A stretch of DNA of 64,000 nucleotides from Bradyrhizobium zhengyangense (GTDB taxonomy: Bacteria > Pseudomonadota > Alphaproteobacteria > Rhizobiales > Xanthobacteraceae): contig NZ_JAKLUA010000001.1 in assembly GCF_022012435.1 (NCBI RefSeq), forward strand, positions 1,674,001 to 1,738,000. The letters are read 5' to 3'. Below the pieces are notes generated by a model. That model made no database searches. It was given only the letters and a program-made list of their open reading frames with translations, and had not been told where the DNA came from. Both the position numbers and the translations under genes were made by a program. Numbering within the stretch: the stretch's first letter is position 1; each line of letters begins with the position of its first letter. This document shows, piece after piece, positions 33,584-45,840 of the stretch.

Positions 33584-34012
33584 ATGCTGGTCGGAGACAT
33601 TCTGCGCAAGAAGACGCCGCGCGTTGTCACGGTGCGAATGAACGAAACGGTGGGTATTGCCGCCAAGCTGATGCGGGCCAACAACATCAGCGCGCTGGTG
33701 GTGAAGGACGTGGTCCGCTCGGAAGGAAACACTGCGGTCGGCATGTTCACCGAGCGAGACGTGGTGCGGGCGGTCGCCGAGCACGGCGCGAACGCCGTCA
33801 ACGTCAAGGTCTCGCAGCTCGTCTCGGTGCAGCAGCTGGTCTCCTGCACCTCCTCAGACACGATCGAGCATGTCCGGCATCTGATGAACCGGAATCACAT
33901 CCGGCACCTGCCCGTGATCGACGACTACAGCCTCGTCTCCGTCATCAGCATGCGCGACATCGCCGCTGCCGTTGACGAGGCCCTCAACGGCGCGCCGCAA
34001 GCGGCAGCCTAA
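33584..34012 (+). CDS. CBS-domain pair protein
   Basis: A 142-residue stand-alone CBS pair: first repeat around VTVRMNETVGIAAKLMRANNISALVVKD with GMFTERDVVRAVAEHG, second around VSCTSSDTIEHVRHLMNRNHIRHLPVIDDYSLVSVISMRDI. Such modules bind adenosine nucleotides and tune a partner protein. It shares the upstream 17-bp element with the oxalate carriers, which suggests energy-state control of the same pathway. GGGAGG precedes the ATG at 33584. Confidence 0.88.
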   Translation: MLVGDILRKKTPRVVTVRMNETVGIAAKLMRANNISALVVKDVVRSEGNTAVGMFTERDVVRAVAEHGANAVNVKVSQLVSVQQLVSCTSSDTIEHVRHLMNRNHIRHLPVIDDYSLVSVISMRDIAAAVDEALNGAPQAAA

Positions 34013-34041
34013 ACGTCTCACTTCCCCTGCGACTACCGGCC

Positions 34042-34065
34042 CCGGCTCGGACGCATCCGAGCCGG
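34042..34065 (+). other. Hairpin between CBS and reductase genes
   Basis: CCGGCTCGGA and TCCGAGCCGG form a ten-base stem with a CGCA loop, without a T-run. It could be a weak terminator or an mRNA-stabilising structure. Confidence 0.45.
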
Positions 34066-34110
34066 ACCGGATCCTTCGTCCCAAAATTCCGGTACCCCCG
34101 GGAGGATTTC

Positions 34111-35130
34111 ATGAAGATCTGCATCTACGGCGCCGGCGCGATCGGCGGATATCTCGGCGTGCAGCTGGCACGCGCAGGCGCCGATGTCAGCCTGGTCGCG
34201 CGCGGCGCGCACCTCGCTGCGATGCGCGAGCGCGGCCTGACCTTGCTCGCCGGCGAGGAGACACACACCGTCCATCCCCGCTGCACCGACAACCCGGCCG
34301 AGCTCGGCGTGCAGGACTATGTCATCGTCACGCTGAAGGCGCATTCGATCACCGGCGTGATCGAGAAGATGCAGCCACTGCTCGGGCCGCACACCCGCAT
34401 CGTCACCGCGGTCAACGGCATCCCCTATTGGTACTTCTACAAGCACGGCGGCGCGTATGAGAACGCGACCTTGGAGAGCATCGATCCCGGCGGGCGGCAG
34501 TGGCGCGAGATCGGGGCCGAGCGTGCGATCGGCTGCATCGTCTATCCCGCGACCGAGATCGAGGCGCCCGGCGTGATCCGCCACGTCTATGGCAACAATT
34601 TTCCGCTCGGCGAACCTTCCGGTGAAATCACCGCCGACGTGAAGCGCCTCGCCGACCTCTTCGTCGCGGCCGGCCTGAAGGCGCCGGTGCTCGACCGCAT
34701 CCGCGACGAGATCTGGCTGAAGCTCTGGGGCAATGTCTGCTTCAACCCGATCAGTGCGCTGACCCACGCAACGCTCGACGTGATCTGCACCGATCCCGCC
34801 ACGCGGGCGCTATCGCGCGCGATCATGGTGGAGACGCAAGCCATCGCCGAAACCTTCGGCGTCAAGTTCCGCGTCGATGTCGAGCGCCGCATCGAGGGCG
34901 CCCGCAAGGTCGGCGCGCACAAGACCTCGATGCTGCAGGATCTCGAGCGTGGCCGCCCGATGGAGATCGACCCGCTCGTCACTGTCGTGCAGGAGATGGG
35001 CCGCCTGACCAAGATTCCGACGCCTGCCCTCGACTCGGTGCTGGCGATGGTGACCCAGCGCGCGCGCATCGCCGGCCTCTATGACGGCATCTCCGCGCCC
35101 ACGGATCCTCGCGCGCTGGCGGTGGCGTGA
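34111..35130 (+). CDS. 2-dehydropantoate 2-reductase family (ApbA/PanE)
   Basis: A 339-residue NADPH-dependent reductase: the Rossmann motif GAGAIGGYLGVQLARAGADVSLVARG at the N-terminus, then DYVIVTLKAHSI, TAVNGIPYWYF and the catalytic Lys region with WLKLWGNVCFNPISALTHATLD in the C-terminal helical domain. Family members reduce ketopantoate to pantoate, but the location next to a FAH-family enzyme and oxalate carriers allows another 2-oxoacid substrate. GGGAGG precedes the ATG; its stop overlaps the next start by one base. Confidence 0.87.
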   Translation: MKICIYGAGAIGGYLGVQLARAGADVSLVARGAHLAAMRERGLTLLAGEETHTVHPRCTDNPAELGVQDYVIVTLKAHSITGVIEKMQPLLGPHTRIVTAVNGIPYWYFYKHGGAYENATLESIDPGGRQWREIGAERAIGCIVYPATEIEAPGVIRHVYGNNFPLGEPSGEITADVKRLADLFVAAGLKAPVLDRIRDEIWLKLWGNVCFNPISALTHATLDVICTDPATRALSRAIMVETQAIAETFGVKFRVDVERRIEGARKVGAHKTSMLQDLERGRPMEIDPLVTVVQEMGRLTKIPTPALDSVLAMVTQRARIAGLYDGISAPTDPRALAVA

Positions 35131-35915
35131 TGAGCACCGAGACGACAAAATGGCTGCGCTTCCGCCACGCTGGCACCACCGGCTTCGGCACGCTGGAATC
35201 GTCAGGCATCAGCGTGCATGAAGGCGAGATGTTTGGCCGCAACGCGGCGACCGGCAGGACGCTTGCGCTGTCGGAGGTCGAGCTGCTGGCGCCCTGCGCG
35301 CCCAGCAAGATCGTCGCGCTCTGGAATAATTTTCACGCGCTCGCGGCAAAGCTCAATCAGCCCGAGCCACTCGCGCCGCTCTATCTGCTCAAGGCCACCA
35401 CCACCATCACGACACCAGGCGCGGTGATCCGCCGTCCCTCCTACTACGACGGCAAGACCACCTATGAGGGTGAGCTCGGCATCGTCATCGGCAAGACCTG
35501 CGCCCGCGTCTCGCCTGATGAGGCCGACCGCTTCATCTTCGGCTACACCTGCGTCAACGACATCACCGCAAACGACATCCTGACCAGCGACCCCACCTTT
35601 CCGCAATGGGCCCGCGCCAAGGGCATCGACGATTACGGCCCGTTCGGCCCCGTCATCGCGACCGGCCTCGATCCGGCCAAGCTCACGGTGCGCACCATTC
35701 TCAACGGCGCGGAGCGACAGAACTATCCGATCTCCGACATGATCTTTTCCGCGCAAGCCCTGGTGAGCAAGATCTCCCACGACATGACCCTGCTCCCCGG
35801 CGACCTCATCGCGGTCGGCACCTCGGTCGGCGTCGGCGTGATGAAGGAGCCGGTGAATATTGTGACGGTGGCGATCGACGGCATCGGCGAGCTGACGAAC
35901 GAGTTTCGGCTGTAG
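35130..35915 (+). CDS. Fumarylacetoacetate hydrolase family protein
   Basis: A 261-residue FAH-type enzyme. The family core shows KIVALWNNFHALAAKL, the metal-ligand motif YEGELGIVIGK (Glu ligands) with later FGYTCVNDITANDIL, and GPFGPVIATG followed by GDLIAVGTSVGVG. Members hydrolyse or decarboxylate acylpyruvate-like compounds with a divalent metal. It is coupled to the upstream reductase (TGATG overlap), so the two likely act on one pathway, which the sequence does not identify. Confidence 0.9.
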   Translation: MSTETTKWLRFRHAGTTGFGTLESSGISVHEGEMFGRNAATGRTLALSEVELLAPCAPSKIVALWNNFHALAAKLNQPEPLAPLYLLKATTTITTPGAVIRRPSYYDGKTTYEGELGIVIGKTCARVSPDEADRFIFGYTCVNDITANDILTSDPTFPQWARAKGIDDYGPFGPVIATGLDPAKLTVRTILNGAERQNYPISDMIFSAQALVSKISHDMTLLPGDLIAVGTSVGVGVMKEPVNIVTVAIDGIGELTNEFRL

Positions 35916-35923
35916 CTCCCCGC

Positions 35924-36004
35924 CATTCCGGGGCGCGACAAAGTCGCGAACTACGGTGCGCAATTGCGCACCGCAGCTCGGCGCTTACGCGCCGCCCCGG
36001 AATG
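35924..36004. repeat. REP-like palindromic element with cruciform potential
   Basis: Outer arms CATTCCGGGGCG and CGCCCCGGAATG (12 bases) enclose three further stems: CGCGAC/GTCGCG, an 18-base perfect palindrome GGTGCGCAATTGCGCACC (35955-35972), and GGCGC/GCGCC. The boundary sequence recurs in elements at 39448 and 41738. Confidence 0.7.
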
Positions 36005-36140
36005 ACGATGGAGGATATCGACGCGCCCGGCTGTGGATGGCGCCTTCTGACGCGTCCGGCAGCCCGCGCGCCCCTTGATCTCGGTTGCGCTCTCCAATAG
36101 CAATTATGGCGAAAATGTGCGCGGGCGTGAGGGCGTCGGC

Positions 36141-37547
36141 ATGTGGCTGTTTTTCCTGGTTGCCTGGTTTGTCCTGCTCGCCGCCATCGCGTTCCTCGCC
36201 CCGCAGGCGTTTGGTTACGACGTCACCCATTTGCCCGCCGCCTTCATCGCGCTGCCGGTGCCGCAGCGCATCGCGGCCGGCGCGATCGTCGTGGTCGGAC
36301 TGGCGCTGATCGGCGCCTCGGTCTTTCGGCTCTCACGCCAGGACCGCCGCCTCGACAGCTTGCGCGACCGCCTCAAGAAGACCCGGGAAGACGTCGTCGT
36401 CGCGCACGCCCTGCAAAATCACCTCGACGCCACCGTTCAGCACCTGATCGAGAGCGATCCCAGGGAGGCTGTCTCCGCACTGCACGACAAGCTTGGCGAG
36501 ACCGAGCAACGCGCGCTGCTCCAGCAGGGCCGCAACCAGTCCACCGACATGCAAGATCAGCTGGCCGAGATCCGCCGCCGCCAGCAGACGGTGCGCGAGA
36601 TGGTCGGCAAGGTCGCCGATCAGCGCCGCGCAGTCGAGCCCGTCTTCACCGAGATCCGCGACCGCCAGAACCAGCTCGAACGCGCGCTGCTCGACCTCGA
36701 AACCGACGACCGCAAGAACAACCTCGCCGACCGGCTGAAAGATATTGCGCGCGACGTATCGACGCTGCTCGGCCGGGTGAACGCAGTGCAGGGTACGTTC
36801 GCGACACTCAACCAGTACAAGGAAGATCTGGCGAAATCCCATGCCGAGCTGGTGCCGCTGCGCTCGTCCGACGCCGGCATCAACGCCCTGATCGGCGAGC
36901 TCGGCCTCAGCCACGATCGTCTCGCCAAGACCGTCGACGAGATCGAGACCGGCGGCGAGGCGCCGCTCAACGCACGCGTCGAAACGCTGTCGAAAAACAA
37001 GAACGAGATCGAGCAGCGCCTCGCCCGCATCGACGACAGCGCCAACATCCTGAAAAGCATCCGGCTCGATTTCGAGGAGCTCGCCCAGCGCCAGGCCCAG
37101 CTCGAACGCTCGCTCGCGGAGGTCGAGACCGATACTGACGGCAGGACCCTCGTCGACCGCCAGAACGCGCTGAACGATTTCGTGCTCCAGTCGCGCCAGC
37201 GTCTCGGCGCCTTGCAGGAGACGCTGGCGACGCTGAACGCCTTCAAGGCGGAAATGTCGAAATCGCAGGCCGATCTCGTGCCGCTGAAGGCGCCGGTGTT
37301 CGGCATCGAGGCCATGATCGCCGAGGTCAGCGCCACCCGCGATCTGCTCGCCAAGACCGTCGGCGAGATCGAGGCGAGCGGCGATGTCACCCTCACCTCG
37401 CGCGTCGATGCGCTTACCAAGAGCAAGCGCGAGGTCGAAGACCGCCTCGCCCGCATCTTCGACAATTTCAACGCCCTTGACGCCTTGCGCAAGGACATCG
37501 GCGGCATCTTCTCGACCATCCGCAACAGCCTGAACCGGATCGGGTGA
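36141..37547 (+). CDS. Membrane-anchored coiled-coil protein with internal duplication
   Basis: A 468-residue protein with two N-terminal transmembrane helices (MWLFFLVAWFVLLAAIAFLA and IAAGAIVVVGLALIGASVF), then about 400 residues of Glu/Arg/Leu-rich coiled coil. Two copies of a repeat of about 135 residues are visible: QNQLERALLDLE to ILKSI and QAQLERSLAEVE to LRKDI, sharing TLN.[YF]K.[ED][LM].KS.A[ED]LVPL and LAKTV.EIE. The start at 36141 precedes the first helix. The function is unknown; a scaffold or tether to the inner membrane is plausible. Confidence 0.8.
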   Translation: MWLFFLVAWFVLLAAIAFLAPQAFGYDVTHLPAAFIALPVPQRIAAGAIVVVGLALIGASVFRLSRQDRRLDSLRDRLKKTREDVVVAHALQNHLDATVQHLIESDPREAVSALHDKLGETEQRALLQQGRNQSTDMQDQLAEIRRRQQTVREMVGKVADQRRAVEPVFTEIRDRQNQLERALLDLETDDRKNNLADRLKDIARDVSTLLGRVNAVQGTFATLNQYKEDLAKSHAELVPLRSSDAGINALIGELGLSHDRLAKTVDEIETGGEAPLNARVETLSKNKNEIEQRLARIDDSANILKSIRLDFEELAQRQAQLERSLAEVETDTDGRTLVDRQNALNDFVLQSRQRLGALQETLATLNAFKAEMSKSQADLVPLKAPVFGIEAMIAEVSATRDLLAKTVGEIEASGDVTLTSRVDALTKSKREVEDRLARIFDNFNALDALRKDIGGIFSTIRNSLNRIG

Positions 37548-37598
37548 ATGCTGAAATGACTGTCAGGTTCGAACCGCGATAAATCTGCGCGCGACCAA

Positions 37599-38321
37599 GT
37601 GCACATGCGCATCATTCTCGGCATCCTCTCCGGCCTGCTCGGCGCTCTCGCCGGCTGGTCCGGCCTGGCTGCCCTGGTGGTCATGCTGGCGGGACCGGAC
37701 CGCGACGGCGGCATCGCCATGGGGGCCTTCTTCGACATCGGTCCGATCGGAGGCGTGGTCGGCCTGATCGCCGGCGTCTGGCTGTTCGTGCGCTTCGGCC
37801 TGGTCCGCAACACAGCGCCGGCACCTGCTGGAGAGATCCCGGATGCGGCGCCTCCCGGCGCCTCCCGGCTCTCCTTCCCGTTCGCCGTCACCGTGCTGCT
37901 CGTCGTGGCTGGGCTGGGCTATCGGGGATGGTACGAGTTGATCCGCTCGCCCAATCTCAGCCACGGCTTCATGACGCTCCAGGTCGAGTTTCGGCTTCCC
38001 CCGGGCATGACCCTGCCGGACAAGGAAGAGGACGTGCACATCGAGGTCGAGGAAGCGTCAGGCTATGCCAACGCCATGTTGCCGCCGAACTGGCGCGCGC
38101 ATGACGGTGACCGCAAAGCGATCATTTCCACTGTTTCGCTGATGTACAAGACGCGCCACCGCGCCGTCAGCCTGACACTGCCTGATGTGCCCACGCAACG
38201 CTGGTCGATCGATCTTCCGTCCGATCCGGATCCCACGCCCGGCTTCTCGCCGTGGCGCACTGGAAGCGAGCCATCGCCGGCAAGGATCGAGATGCATTTT
38301 CGGCTGAGCGCCGATCGCTGA
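37599..38321 (+). CDS. Membrane protein with periplasmic domain, unknown function
   Basis: A 240-residue protein with helices at residues about 4-30 and 45-66, and a third around 94-110 (FPFAVTVLLVVAGLGYRGW). A soluble beta-rich C-terminal domain follows (FMTLQVEFRLPPGMTLPDKEEDVHIEVE), continuing to QRWSIDLPSDPDPTPGFSPW. I recognise no family. The start is a GTG at 37599 or the ATG at 37605. It follows the coiled-coil gene by 51 bases and may be co-transcribed. Confidence 0.7.
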   Translation: MHMRIILGILSGLLGALAGWSGLAALVVMLAGPDRDGGIAMGAFFDIGPIGGVVGLIAGVWLFVRFGLVRNTAPAPAGEIPDAAPPGASRLSFPFAVTVLLVVAGLGYRGWYELIRSPNLSHGFMTLQVEFRLPPGMTLPDKEEDVHIEVEEASGYANAMLPPNWRAHDGDRKAIISTVSLMYKTRHRAVSLTLPDVPTQRWSIDLPSDPDPTPGFSPWRTGSEPSPARIEMHFRLSADR

Positions 38322-38492
38322 CGATTGCGCGGCGCGCCCGAAACATTCCGACCCACATCACATCTGCGCGCGCCCAGGAGATGCCGCCAACATGTCGCTG
38401 ATGTGCCGCAACTTGGTCGCATTCGGCCGCCCATGTGGAAGGCGTGTCTGGGGGCACGGCTCGGCCGTGTTTGGACCAAACCTGCTAGGGGT

Positions 38493-38696
38493 ATGACTGT
38501 GAAGAAGATTGTATTTGTTCTGGGTGCGACGCTTGCTCTGGTGACGGCTGCAAGCGCTGCGGACCTGCCGCGCCGCCAGCCCGTGCCGGTCTATCCGGCC
38601 GAGCAGGCCCCGATCGGCAAGATGCCCATCGGCAAGGGCCCTGTTGGCAAGGCCCCGATCGGCAAGGCGCCGGGCCCGGTTGCTGCGCGCTACTGA
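38493..38696 (+). CDS. Small secreted protein with PIGK repeats
   Basis: A 67-residue product with a signal peptide (KKIVFVLGATLALVTAASAA) and a mature tail of tandem P-[IV]-G-K-x units (APIGKMPIGKGPVGKAPIGKAPGP). The repeat is degenerate at DNA level. The basic, Pro/Gly-rich tail suggests an extended, surface-binding peptide. The start at 38493 (TAGGGGT upstream) removes 56 codons of open frame without signal features. Function unknown. Confidence 0.6.
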   Translation: MTVKKIVFVLGATLALVTAASAADLPRRQPVPVYPAEQAPIGKMPIGKGPVGKAPIGKAPGPVAARY

Positions 38697-38756
38697 GGCG
38701 CTCAGCGAACCACGCGCAAGATTTGCGTAAGCGGCCGACAGTCGAAGGGGCGTTGC

Positions 38757-39419
38757 GTGACCAACAAACGTGATCGATCGGGATCCTGCATCCTTGCGGG
38801 CCTCGCGCTTGCGACCATGATCGCATGCATGATGCCGCAGGCTTCGGCCCAAGAAGCGAAACACGAATCGAACAAGCGCATGGCCGATGCCAGTGCGCTT
38901 GTCTCGACCGACACCGCATCGCGCTCCACAGCGCAAGCGACGCGGCGCTCGGTCACGCGGGCGGAGAAAGGCCCCTACTACGTCGACTTCCGCGCGCGGA
39001 CGGCGGCGAGCTGGGGCCATGCCTTCGTGTGGTACGGCAAGACCAGCGAGCGCGCCGTCGAGGTCGCAGGCCTGACGCCGGCCGGTGACACCTGGTCCTA
39101 CGTGCTCGGCTATTTCACCTGGGTGCCATCAGAGACCGGCGCGAGTTACGGCGATCTCGACCCTGACTATCTGACCGCGAGCTATCGCGTCTACCTGAAC
39201 GAAGCCGACGCCAAGCGCGTGTTCGCCCACATCGAGAAGCTGAAGGCAAGCTCGCCGGTCTGGAATGCCGAGACCACCAATTGCACCGGCTTCATCGGCG
39301 ACATCGCGGAGTACATGGGCCTCAAGGTCCCCAACCGCTGGCAGCGCCCGGAAAACTTCGTTAACGCCCTCAAGGAAATGAACGGCGGTCGCCAGCTGGT
39401 GCGGCTGTCGGCGGAGTAG
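38757..39419 (+). CDS. Secreted protein, possible permuted papain-like fold
   Basis: A 220-residue secreted protein (signal to about residue 31, ending ASAQE). The mature domain shows a His motif AASWGHAFVWYG followed 100 residues later by TTNCTGFIGDIAEYMGL, a His-then-Cys order typical of circularly permuted NlpC/P60-like hydrolases. That fold is an inference from motif order only. The start is a GTG at 38757. No partner is evident; it follows the PIGK peptide gene by 60 bases. Confidence 0.65.
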   Translation: MTNKRDRSGSCILAGLALATMIACMMPQASAQEAKHESNKRMADASALVSTDTASRSTAQATRRSVTRAEKGPYYVDFRARTAASWGHAFVWYGKTSERAVEVAGLTPAGDTWSYVLGYFTWVPSETGASYGDLDPDYLTASYRVYLNEADAKRVFAHIEKLKASSPVWNAETTNCTGFIGDIAEYMGLKVPNRWQRPENFVNALKEMNGGRQLVRLSAE

Positions 39420-39447
39420 CTGTTCGCTCCATACCTCCATACTCGGT

Positions 39448-40737
<1,290 letters not shown>

Positions 40738-40762
40738 TCACTGCAAGAAGCGAGAGCAATTC

Positions 40763-41731
40763 ATGAAGGCTTATGTCTACGGTGCTGAAGGCGCTCGGAT
40801 TTCCGACGTCGCTCAACCAAAGCCTAAGGGCACGCAGGTCCTCGTCAAGGTCCGTGCCTGTGGTCTCAACCGCGCCGACACCGGCATGCGCAAGGGTCAC
40901 GCCCACGGCGCGGCCGGCGGCGCCGGCACCGTTCTCGGCATGGAATGGGCTGGCGAAGTGGCCGAGCTCGGACCGGATGCGAAAGGCTTAAAGGTCGGCG
41001 ACCGCATCATGGGTTCGGGCGGCGCGGCATTCGCGGAGTACACGCTCGCCGACCACGGCCGGGTGTTCCGCGCGCCCTCGAACATGAATTTCGAGGAAGC
41101 CGCCACGCTGCCCGTCGCGCTCGCCACGATGCACAATGCCGTCGTCACCGTGGGCGGGGTGCAGCCCGGGCGGGCCGTGCTGATCCAGGGCGCCAGCTCC
41201 GGCGTCGGCCTGATGGCGATGCAAATTGCAAAGCTCAAGGGCGCAAAGCTCGTGATCGGCTCCTCGACCGATCCCTATCGCCGCGGCCGGCTGAAGGACT
41301 ACGGCGCCGACCTCGCGGTCGATTCTTCCGATCCCAACTGGGTCGAGGAGGTGCTGAAGGCGACTGGCGGCGAAGGCGTCGATCTCATCGTCGATCAAGT
41401 CTCGGGCAAGGTCGCCAACCAGAACTTGGCTGCAACGAAGATCCTGGGCCGCATCGTCAATGTCGGCCGGCTCGGCGGCACCCATGCCGACTTCAACTTC
41501 GACCTCCATGCCGCCCGCCGCATCTCCTATATCGGCGTCACCTTCCGCACCCGCAGCATCGAGGAGGTCCGCACGATCTTCGAGGAGGTCAGGAAGGACA
41601 TCTGGGGCGCAGTGGAATCGCGAAAGCTCCAGCTGCCGATCGACAAGGTGTACGCCTTCGACGACATCGACAAGGCGTTCGAGCACATGGAGGCCAACAA
41701 GCATCTGGGGAAGATCGTGGTGACCGTGTAG
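40763..41731 (+). CDS. NADPH:quinone oxidoreductase-like (MDR family)
   Basis: A 322-residue medium-chain dehydrogenase without the structural zinc cysteines: GroES part with VLVKVRACGLNRADTGMR, then AVLIQGASSGVGLMAMQIAKLKGAKLVIGSS (nucleotide-binding motif GxSxGVG) and a C-terminal ..KVYAFDDIDKAFEHMEANKHLGKIVVTV typical of the quinone-reductase group. Probably NADPH-dependent reduction of enone or quinone substrates; the actual substrate is unknown. Confidence 0.9.
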   Translation: MKAYVYGAEGARISDVAQPKPKGTQVLVKVRACGLNRADTGMRKGHAHGAAGGAGTVLGMEWAGEVAELGPDAKGLKVGDRIMGSGGAAFAEYTLADHGRVFRAPSNMNFEEAATLPVALATMHNAVVTVGGVQPGRAVLIQGASSGVGLMAMQIAKLKGAKLVIGSSTDPYRRGRLKDYGADLAVDSSDPNWVEEVLKATGGEGVDLIVDQVSGKVANQNLAATKILGRIVNVGRLGGTHADFNFDLHAARRISYIGVTFRTRSIEEVRTIFEEVRKDIWGAVESRKLQLPIDKVYAFDDIDKAFEHMEANKHLGKIVVTV

Positions 41732-41737
41732 GATCAT

Positions 41738-41813
41738 GTCATTCCCGGGCGATGCGAAGCATCGAACCCGGAATCTCGAAATTCCGGGTTTGCCTGCGGC
41801 GTCCCGGAATGAC
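41738..41813. repeat. REP-like palindromic element
   Basis: GTCATTCCCGGG and CCCGGAATGAC ends enclose a central stem AACCCGGAAT/ATTCCGGGTT. It lies in the spacer between the oxidoreductase and cation transporter genes. Confidence 0.7.
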
Positions 41814-41908
41814 GGGACTTCAGGGCGCATTCGCTCCTGCAACTCACTCGCGACTACGTCTGTGGATCGTCGCTTGATGTTCGCGAATGCCCTGCTAAAT
41901 CCTGCGCC

Positions 41909-43282
41909 ATGAGCGGACAACATGACAAGACATCGGTCGCGGCCATCTCGATCCTCGCCAGCGGCGGCATGGCGGCGGCCAAGTTCGTGGTCGGCATTGC
42001 GATCGGATCGCTGGCGCTGATTTCCGAGGCACTGCACTCCTCGATCGACCTGGTCGCGACCATCATCACCTGGGCGGTGGTGCGGGTGTCGGACAAGCCG
42101 GCCGACGACGAGCATCATTACGGCCACGGCAAGCTCGAGAGCATCTCCGCGCTTGGCGTGACCGCGCTGCTCTATGTGCTGGCCGGCGGCATCCTGGTCG
42201 AATCTTACAGCCGGCTGCGCGAGGGAACTCCGCCGCCGACGATCTCGGCCGTGCCGTTCGTGGTGCTGGTGATCGACATCCTCGTCAACCTCTGGCGCGC
42301 CCGCGCCCTGCACCGCGCCGCGCGAGAGACGAGGAGCGAGGCCCTGGCTGCGGATGCGCTGCACTTTGCGTCCGACGTGATGGGCTCGTGCGCCGTCATC
42401 GTCGGCCTCGTTCTCGCGGCCTTCGGCTTCTGGTGGGGTGACGCGGCCGCCGCCGCGGCCGTGGCGGTGATGATCGCCCTGCTCGGCCTGCGGATGGCAA
42501 GCTCAACGGTGCACACGCTGGTCGACCGCGCCCCGGAAGGGGCACAGGAAAAGGCCACCGCCGCGATTCGCAGCGTGCCCGGCGTGATCGACGTCGACCG
42601 GTTGCGCGTGCGCATGGTCGGGGCGACCACCTTCATCGACAGCATCGTCAAGGTACCCAGGACCTACCCGATCGACCGCGTCGAGGAGATCAAGCGCAAC
42701 GCAGAGGCCGCCGTCAGCAAGGCGTTCGACGATGCCGACCTCACCTTCACTGCGGTGCCGGTCGCGCGCGACAACGAGACCGTGCGCGATCGCATCATGG
42801 TGATCGCACATAATTCAGGCCTCGCCATCCACCACGTCACGGTGCACGATCTCGGAGCCAAGCTGATCGTCAGCATCGACCTCGAGGTTGACGCCGGCAT
42901 GCAGCTCGAGGCCGCCCACGACATCGCCAACACGCTGGAACGCAGCATCCAGGAGGAGTTCGGCGCTGACGTCGAAGTCGACGTCCATATCGAGCCGCTG
43001 GAACCGGAACTGCCGTTCGGCGTCGATGCCGTGACGGAGCGGGTGCAGACCATCGCCGCCGCGCTGACCGAATATGCCGCCGGCGGCGAGATCCACGACA
43101 TCCATAATGTGCGTGTCCGCAACACCGACGCCGGCGAGATCGTCAACTTCCACTGCCGCGCCACGCCGTCGATGAGCGTGATCAAGGTGCACGAGCATGT
43201 CGATGCGATCGAGCGCCGCTTGCGCCGTGCGTTCCCGAGCGTGAAGCGCGTCATCAGCCACGCCGAGCCGCCGCGCGCGTGA
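41909..43282 (+). CDS. Cation diffusion facilitator family transporter
   Basis: A 457-residue CDF transporter. The N-terminal membrane domain has six helices with the metal-binding motif ISEALHSSIDLVATIITW and H[HY]xxGHGKLE (DDEHHYGHGKLESISA) in TM2-3 and ALAADALHFASDVMGSCAV in TM5. The C-terminal cytoplasmic part is duplicated: VPGVIDVDRLRVRMVGATTFIDSIVKVP resembles a first MTP-like ferredoxin domain, and ITHDIHNVRVRNTDAGEIVNFHC-type sequence near the end a second, so it is longer than the usual 300 residues. Metal ion (Zn2+, Mn2+ or Fe2+) not determined. Confidence 0.9.
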   Translation: MSGQHDKTSVAAISILASGGMAAAKFVVGIAIGSLALISEALHSSIDLVATIITWAVVRVSDKPADDEHHYGHGKLESISALGVTALLYVLAGGILVESYSRLREGTPPPTISAVPFVVLVIDILVNLWRARALHRAARETRSEALAADALHFASDVMGSCAVIVGLVLAAFGFWWGDAAAAAAVAVMIALLGLRMASSTVHTLVDRAPEGAQEKATAAIRSVPGVIDVDRLRVRMVGATTFIDSIVKVPRTYPIDRVEEIKRNAEAAVSKAFDDADLTFTAVPVARDNETVRDRIMVIAHNSGLAIHHVTVHDLGAKLIVSIDLEVDAGMQLEAAHDIANTLERSIQEEFGADVEVDVHIEPLEPELPFGVDAVTERVQTIAAALTEYAAGGEIHDIHNVRVRNTDAGEIVNFHCRATPSMSVIKVHEHVDAIERRLRRAFPSVKRVISHAEPPRA

Positions 43283-43387
43283 GGCGGAACGCGAGGAGTC
43301 ACACGTTCTCGTTTCGGACTCCCGATGCACGTGAGTTTGCGGAGTAGAACGCGCGCAAACTCTGCATTGGATAAGAATTATTTCGCG

Positions 43388-43402
43388 TTAACCTTTCGTT
43401 GA
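43388..43402 (+). promoter_or_regulatory. Possible CtrA box upstream of the histidine kinase
   Basis: TTAACCTTTCGTTGA approximates the CtrA consensus TTAA-N7-TTAA with one mismatch and lies about 105 bases before the kinase start. Confidence 0.35.
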
Positions 43403-43506
43403 CTCTCGACAGCCTGCGCAAACTGGATTCAAATCGCTGTGATTCGAAAGCGTTGTGGGGCTGCTTTCGAACTTAGTTGCAGACAGGTTTTCAGGGGGCC
43501 GAAGGC

Positions 43507-45837
<2,331 letters not shown>

Positions 45838-45840
45838 ATC

